Program-made: the position numbers and the translations under genes | The notes under the pieces: generated by a model | What the model was told of the DNA's origin: nothing | The model's database searches: none | What the model saw: the letters and a program-made list of their open reading frames with translations, nothing else | Part shown: one piece after another, positions 5,987 to 9,522 of the stretch | Numbering within the stretch: the stretch's first letter is position 1 | Layout: each line of letters begins with the position of its first letter | From: an uncultured Clostridia bacterium | Lineage (GTDB): Bacteria; Bacillota; Clostridia; TANB77; CAG-508 | Length of the DNA stretch: 9,522 nucleotides | Direction: 5' to 3' | Assembly (NCBI GenBank): GCA_949448405.1 | Contig: CASTFX010000041.1 | Span: forward strand, 1 to 9,522

Positions 5987-6845
5987 ATGGATAATATATT
6001 AGAAGTAAAAAATTTATGCAAAGTCTATGATAGATTTAGTCTAAAAAATATTAGCTTTGAGCTTCCTAAGGGAACTATTATGGGACTAGTTGGAGAAAAT
6101 GGTGCAGGAAAAAGTACTACTTTAAAAGCTATATTAAATTTAGTGAAAATAAACAATGGATCCGTAAAAGTCTTTGGACTAGACATGAAAGACAAAGAAA
6201 TAGAGATAAAAGAAGATATTGGTGTTGTCTTAGATGAAGGCTTTTTCTCAGAATATTTAACTCCTACCAATATAAATGATATAATGACTGGAATTTATAA
6301 AAATTGGAGTAAAGAACTATTTTTTAAATATCTTGAAGATTTTAACCTTCCAAAAGATAAGATTTCAAAAGAATATTCAACTGGTATGAAAATGAAACTA
6401 AAAATAGCAGTTGCACTTGCACATAAGCCTAAACTTCTTATACTAGACGAGCCTACCTCTGGTTTAGACCCTATTGCAAGAGGGGATATTTTAGATATTT
6501 TCCAAGATTTTATACAAGATGAAGAACATAGCGTGCTAGTTTCTAGTCATATCACATCTGATTTAGAAAATATTGCTGACTATATTACTTTCATTAATAA
6601 TGGAGAAATCGTTCTTTCTAAAACTAGGGACGAACTTATAGATAAAATGCGGAATTGCAAGATGTACTGATGAGCAATTTGAGAAAATCGATAAAGATGA
6701 TTATATAAGATTTAGAAAAACTAAATATGAATATGATGTTTTTATTGAGGATAAAGCTAAGTTTAAGGAAAAATATAAAATAGAAACAATTGATAGACCT
6801 AAAATTGAAGATATTATGATTATGTATGTTAAGGGGGAAAAATAA
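5987..6845 (+). CDS. ABC transporter ATP-binding protein with an apparent +1 shift at CGG
   Basis: The ATPase of a YtrB-like transporter, pairing with the permease downstream. It has Walker A GENGAGKST (residues 36-44), a degenerate signature STGMK (131-135), Walker B LLILDEP (150-156) and the switch His in SSH (H188). Read plainly, the frame stops at a TGA (6668-6670) after 227 residues, ending MRNCKMY. Skipping the C of the in-frame CGG codon (6650-6652) continues as DKMGIARCTDEQFEKI through to a TAA at 6843-6845. This gives about 285 residues, the normal length, with the usual C-terminal region and a stop one base before the permease ATG. Removing one A from the AAAA run just before it would also restore frame (DKCGIAR), so the exact site is not proven. 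AGGAG (5973-5977) overlaps the gntR stop. Confidence 0.9.
6650..6652 (+). other. In-frame CGG codon at the frame change in the ABC ATPase
   Basis: The codons read AAA-ATG-CGG-AAT. Reading GGA after skipping the C, or CGGA as one unit, gives K-M-G-I and restores 65 further residues up to the permease start. It is the only CGG trinucleotide in this gene. Confidence 0.65.
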
Positions 6846-6846
6846 T

Positions 6847-7548
6847 ATGAAAATAGTTTTAACTAAAACTCCAAAAGTTCAGGGATTATTAACAAAAGAT
6901 ATGTTGCATTTAAGACGTTTCAAAAGAATTATAGCAAGTTACATATTTCTATTTACTATTGCTGCTATTTTACTATTTATAACTGATAGAAGTATTTGGC
7001 TCACTTGTCTGCTTCCTATTATAATCACTGTTGGAGCTGGAATATTTGCTCTTTCTAGTTTCAGTTATGATGAAAACACAAAAATAGATATGTATGTGAA
7101 AAGCTTACCTCTAACTGTAAAAGAAATAATTGGAGCAAAATATGTTTTTGTAATATTTTTAACAATAATAGGAACTGTGGTAGGATTACTACTTACCGCA
7201 ATTATATTCACATTTTTTATAAGAACAACTATAAGTTCTGATCATTTTGAGATTTTAATTATTTCAATTGCTGGTACTTTTTGTGTTAGCCTTTTAGAAG
7301 CAATTCAAATCCCTTGTATATATAAATTTGGTGCTGAAAAAGCTAATATGCAAATCTATTCTATAATAGTTGTACTTGTTATTGTTTTAGTACTTTTAGT
7401 AGGAGGGATATTCTATTGGATAGAGCTACTCTCTCTTAGTAGAATTGGAATTGAATCCCTCTTGCCAATACTTCTTATAGGATTAATAGCAATTGCTTAT
7501 AATGTTTCTTATAAAGTATCTTGCAGGCTTTATGAAAAACAGGAATAA
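6847..7548 (+). CDS. ABC-2 type permease
   Basis: A 233-residue membrane subunit for the ATPase upstream. The N-terminus VQGLLTKDMLHLRRFKR is the cytoplasmic 'LLxKDxxxLRR' stretch common to small ABC-2 permeases. About six hydrophobic segments follow, with the conserved loop KIDMYVKSLPLTVKEIIGAKY between the second and third. I place the start at ATG 6847 because AAGGGGG (6831-6837) lies nine bases upstream. An ATG at 6826 would begin inside the ATPase with no ribosome site. One base separates it from the ATPase stop, so the pair should be translated together. The substrate is unknown. A clear terminator follows. Confidence 0.9.
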   Translation: MKIVLTKTPKVQGLLTKDMLHLRRFKRIIASYIFLFTIAAILLFITDRSIWLTCLLPIIITVGAGIFALSSFSYDENTKIDMYVKSLPLTVKEIIGAKYVFVIFLTIIGTVVGLLLTAIIFTFFIRTTISSDHFEILIISIAGTFCVSLLEAIQIPCIYKFGAEKANMQIYSIIVVLVIVLVLLVGGIFYWIELLSLSRIGIESLLPILLIGLIAIAYNVSYKVSCRLYEKQE

Positions 7549-7554
7549 AATTTT

Positions 7555-7586
7555 AGAGAGGCTCTGCAATAGAACCTCTCTTTTTT
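7555..7586 (+). terminator. Rho-independent terminator after the permease, shared with the convergent gene
   Basis: AGAGAGG (7555-7561) pairs with CCTCTCT (7575-7581), with a further TCT/AGA pairing inside, and six T residues follow (7581-7586). The convergent pseudouridine synthase, read with the +1 steps, ends at 7585 at the edge of this hairpin. Read without the last step it would run through the whole hairpin to 7553. Confidence 0.88.
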
Positions 7587-8274
7587 AAACTTCTAAATCT
7601 TCTATTATCTTCCATGTTCCGATTTATCTCTGGTAACACCTTAAACTCCATAGTCTCTTTAGTTACTGGATGATTAAAGCTCAACTTATATGCCCAAAGT
7701 GCTATTTGCTTTCCGTCTACCTCTTGTACCATACTTTTGGTCTCCATATATGCTGTGTCCTATATTTGAAAGCTGTACTCTTATCTGATGATGTCTTCCT
7801 GTATGAAGCAATACTTTTACAACTGATAAATCTATTTCTTCGTTATATTTAAGTACTTCATAATCTAATTTTGCAAGTTTTGCTCCTTTTTTATTTTCAT
7901 CTACAACTTTGCTTATATTTTTTTCCTGATTTTTCCAAAGGTAATTTTCTAGAGTACCTTTTTCATTCTCAAATTTACCATCTGCAACAACTAGATATTC
8001 TTTTTTTATTCTTCTTTCTCTGACTTCTTCACTTAGTCTTGCTGCTGCTTTTGAAGTTTTGGCAAATACCATGACTCCACCGAACTGGTCTATCTAGTCT
8101 TTGTATTAATGCTAAATACACATTCCCTGGTTTTCCATATTTTTCCTTTAGATATTCTTTTATAATTGTAAGCATATCTATGTCTTCTGTCTTGTCTGAC
8201 TGTGATGGAATATTTGGTATTTTTTGTACTACTATAATATGATTGTCTTCATATACTACATTTAATTTTTGCAT
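7585..8274 (-). CDS. RluA-family pseudouridine synthase interrupted by three apparent +1 shifts at CGG
   Basis: An enzyme that isomerises uridine to pseudouridine in RNA. The plain reading is broken into three overlapping frames (8274-8029, 8072-7686, 7747-7553). Skipping the C of each of three in-frame CGG codons joins them into one 228-residue protein. It has the N-terminal VVYEDNHIIVVQK, the catalytic loop QRLDRPVGGVMVFAKT (Asp61), LHTGRHHQIRVQLSNIGH, GDQKYGTRGRGKQIALWAYKLSF, and the end EINGTWKIIEDLEV with TAA at 7585-7587. Each step lands on a glycine expected in the family. The start abuts the upstream stop (TAAATG), with GGGAG six bases before it. The usual His of HRLD is Gln here. If translated normally it would be a pseudogene. 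The CGG pattern argues for recoding. Confidence 0.85.
7619..7621 (-). other. In-frame CGG codon, third frame change in the pseudouridine synthase
   Basis: The minus strand reads ATA-AAT-CGG-AAC. Skipping C gives GGA-ACA-TGG-AAG, that is N-G-T-W-K, matching the 'GxWK' ending common in this family, and a stop at 7585-7587. The unshifted frame ends RRFRSLKKRGSIAEPL inside the terminator. Confidence 0.65.
7713..7715 (-). other. In-frame CGG codon, second frame change in the pseudouridine synthase
   Basis: The minus strand reads GGT-AGA-CGG-AAA. Skipping C gives G-R-G-K-Q-I-A-L-W-A-Y, the conserved stretch after GDQKYG. The unshifted frame stops ten codons later (ANSTLGI). Confidence 0.7.
8080..8082 (-). 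other. In-frame CGG codon, first frame change in the pseudouridine synthase
   Basis: The minus strand reads CCA-GTT-CGG-TGG. Skipping C gives R-P-V-G-G-V-M-V-F-A-K-T, the family's active-site loop. The unshifted frame gives VRWSHGICQ and soon stops. Confidence 0.72.
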
Positions 8275-9138
8275 TTAATTCTCCCATCTTCCATATATTC
8301 CGCATGGTAAAACAAGTTTAGAATTTCTTTCTGGAAGTCCTATTTCTCCTGAATATGCTTTTCCATTGTATTTTTTTGATATTGTTAAATTTAAAATATT
8401 TTCTAGTACTTTGCTTGATATGCCTGTCGTATATGAGTTTATTAGGAAAAATAATGGGTTATCTGATAAGACTTTTGAGCATAACTCTACTAAGTCATAA
8501 ATTCCGTCCTCAAACTGCCATACTTCCCCATTTGTTCCTCTACCATAAGAAGGTGGGTCCATAATTATTGCGTCATATTTATTTCCACGTCTTATTTCAC
8601 GATTTACAAATTTAACAACATCATCTACTATGTATCTTACTGGTTTTTCTCCTAATCTTGATGCTTGTACATTTTCTTTTGCCCAAGTTACCATACCTTT
8701 TGAGCTATCTACATGGCATACACTTGCACCTGCGCTTAAGCATGCAACTGTTGCTCCTCCTGTATATGCAAATAAGTTTAAAACTTTTATGTCTCTTTTC
8801 GATGTCTTAATCTTATTTATCATCCAGTCCCAATTGACTGCTTGTTCTGGAAATAAGCCTGTGTGCTTAAATCCCATTGGCTTAATGTTGAATGTAAGAT
8901 TTTTATAGCTGACCTGCCAAGAAGCTGGTAGCTTATTTTTATATTCCCAATATCCACCACCTGTTTTGCTTCTTATGTATCTTGCATTTTGTTTTTTCCA
9001 TTCTTCTGGATGACTCTTGTCTTTCCATATTATTTGTGGGTCTGGTCTTACTAAAATAATATCTTTCCATTTTTCTAATTTCTCGCCATTTGCCATGTCT
9101 ATTATTTCGTAATCTTGCCAGTCTTTTGCTATATCCAT
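8275..9138 (-). CDS. Class I SAM-dependent methyltransferase, rRNA (RlmI/RlmK-like) type
   Basis: A 287-residue methyltransferase of the group that modifies bases of large-subunit rRNA. After an N-terminal part (1-115) with GYWEYKNKLP and GLFPEQAVNWDWM come motif I VLNLFAYTGGATVA (119-132), the acidic residue of the SAM pocket D144 (HVDSSKGMVTWAKEN), VDDVVKF (171-177) and the catalytic DPPSYGRG (194-201). The length fits single-domain members that lack the PUA domain of RlmI. ATG 9136-9138 follows AAAGGA at nine bases. The pseudouridine synthase abuts downstream, making an RNA-modification pair. Two CGG trinucleotides (8300-8302 and 8504-8506) straddle codons (TGC-GGA, GAC-GGA) and do not disturb the frame. 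The target nucleotide is unknown. Confidence 0.9.
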   Translation of the reverse strand: MDIAKDWQDYEIIDMANGEKLEKWKDIILVRPDPQIIWKDKSHPEEWKKQNARYIRSKTGGGYWEYKNKLPASWQVSYKNLTFNIKPMGFKHTGLFPEQAVNWDWMINKIKTSKRDIKVLNLFAYTGGATVACLSAGASVCHVDSSKGMVTWAKENVQASRLGEKPVRYIVDDVVKFVNREIRRGNKYDAIIMDPPSYGRGTNGEVWQFEDGIYDLVELCSKVLSDNPLFFLINSYTTGISSKVLENILNLTISKKYNGKAYSGEIGLPERNSKLVLPCGIYGRWEN

Positions 9139-9180
9139 TTCTTCGTTTCCTTTCTATAGTTGTATAGTCTGAGTATGTTA

Positions 9181-9186
9181 ATTATA
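9181..9186 (-). promoter_or_regulatory. Possible -10 element for the methyltransferase operon
   Basis: A perfect TATAAT on the minus strand lies about 45 bases upstream of the methyltransferase ATG. The corresponding -35 position falls in the left end of the MITE-like element and shows no good hexamer, so the call is tentative. Confidence 0.3.
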
Positions 9187-9193
9187 TTTACAT

Positions 9194-9392
9194 CTGCATA
9201 GGATATTTTATAAATTTTAAGTTCAACTGCGCAGCGACCAACGGAGCTGAAAGCGACGGCGAATTTTCTTAGCTCTTCAAACGCAGTGAGTTAGAGATAA
9301 GTTATGCCGTGGCAGTGCCAGCCTTTCGCATTTGCGAATATGAGGCTGGCTCAGCAAAGTGAACGTAAAAATTTATAAATTATTCTATGCAG
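9194..9392. mobile_element. MITE-like element with ~33-bp terminal inverted repeats
   Basis: A 199-bp non-coding segment with ends that match as inverted repeats. The left end (9194-9225) starts CTGCATAGGATA and continues TTTTATAAATTTTAAGTTCA. The right end (9360-9392), reverse-complemented, starts CTGCATAGAATA and continues ATTTATAAATTTTTACGTTCA. That is about 29 of 33 aligned positions, with one gap. The interior is much more GC-rich than the surroundings and holds a nested hairpin: GCCAGCCT (9317-9324) with AGGCTGGC (9343-9350), around TTCGCA/TGCGAA. No transposase and no clear target duplication were seen. A structured RNA is an alternative reading. Confidence 0.6.
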
Positions 9393-9404
9393 TTTTTAAT
9401 AACA

Positions 9405-9506
9405 CTATATTAAAGATAGTAAATTAAAAAAACTTACAATTAAAATCACATTTATTATACAAAAACTCACTCCTAAAACTGCTATAAGTGTTATAATTTT
9501 TTTCAT
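9405..9506 (-). CDS. Small hydrophobic membrane peptide (33 codons)
   Basis: An ATG (9504-9506) preceded by AGGGGGG opens a 33-codon frame, MKKIITLIAVLGVSFCIINV and on, ending SLI with a TAG at 9405-9407. It has a basic start and a single hydrophobic span, like small membrane peptides or a signal sequence. The stop lies 12 bases from the right end of the MITE-like element, so it could be the remnant of a longer gene cut by that insertion. No function can be assigned. The ribosome site is the main support. Confidence 0.45.
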   Translation of the reverse strand: MKKIITLIAVLGVSFCIINVILIVSFFNLLSLI

Positions 9507-9522
9507 TTGTAATCCCCCCTAG

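Noticed and set aside
6025..6270. Minus-strand frame opposite the ABC ATPase
   Set aside because: It is the antisense of the conserved Walker A region, with no independent support.
6642..6649. Slippery AAAA run as the sole cause of the ABC frame change
   Set aside because: Possible for this gene alone, but it does not explain the three synthase sites, which share CGG and have no A-run at the site.
6826..6846. Seven-codon N-terminal extension of the permease
   Set aside because: The earlier ATG lies within the ATPase tail, and the ribosome site AAGGGGG falls after it, serving the ATG at 6847.
7553..8274. Three separate short minus-strand genes (8029-8274, 7686-8072, 7553-7747)
   Set aside because: Each is a consecutive fragment of one RluA-family protein. 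They join into a normal-length enzyme when the CGG sites are stepped over.
7670..8908. Plus-strand frames opposite the pseudouridine synthase and methyltransferase (7670-7852, 8355-8564, 8630-8908)
   Set aside because: They are antisense shadows of the minus-strand genes, without ribosome sites.

Overview
The window is strongly AT-rich and reads like a low-GC Firmicute, probably a clostridial or related gut lineage. The reasons are an agr quorum-sensing locus with a clostridial-type AgrD (tail HQPKMP), strong AGGAGG-type ribosome sites, a YtrA-type GntR/ABC operon, and a DUF4422 polysaccharide enzyme. No RNA gene was seen.

Layout. (1) Positions 1-1985, minus strand: the start of a surface-polysaccharide operon. 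From its own promoter (2047-2075) it runs DUF4422 transferase, family 2 glycosyltransferase, then the first 49 codons of an O-antigen-polymerase-like membrane protein cut by the window edge. (2) Positions 2047-2216: a divergent control region serving the polysaccharide operon and agrA. (3) Positions 2247-5275: a complete agr system in two convergent units, agrA-agrC on the plus strand and agrB-agrD on the minus strand, meeting at a strong hairpin. agrD encodes only 39 residues. AgrB should process and export AgrD, AgrC sense the cyclic peptide, and AgrA act on DNA. The divergent polysaccharide promoter is an obvious candidate target. (4) Positions 5548-7586: a YtrA-type GntR repressor, ABC ATPase and ABC-2 permease behind one promoter that overlaps a perfect 18-bp palindrome. 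(5) Positions 7585-9138, minus strand: a SAM-dependent methyltransferase and an RluA-family pseudouridine synthase, abutting as TAAATG. (6) Positions 9194-9392: a 199-bp MITE-like element with roughly 33-bp inverted ends, followed by a tiny membrane-peptide ORF.

The most striking signal is in decoding. On coding strands the triplet CGG occurs eight times. Three copies straddle two codons and the reading frame continues normally. Five are in-frame CGG codons. At four of these (one in the ABC ATPase, three in the pseudouridine synthase) the protein is recovered only by stepping +1, that is, skipping the C and reading GGA or GGT as glycine, or reading CGGA/CGGT as one unit. The fifth, eight codons before the end of the glycosyltransferase, is compatible with the same rule. 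No CGG codon in the window is clearly read as ordinary arginine. This suggests that CGG is an unassigned or frameshifting codon in this organism, perhaps a quadruplet, although clustered mutations or assembly errors have to be excluded.
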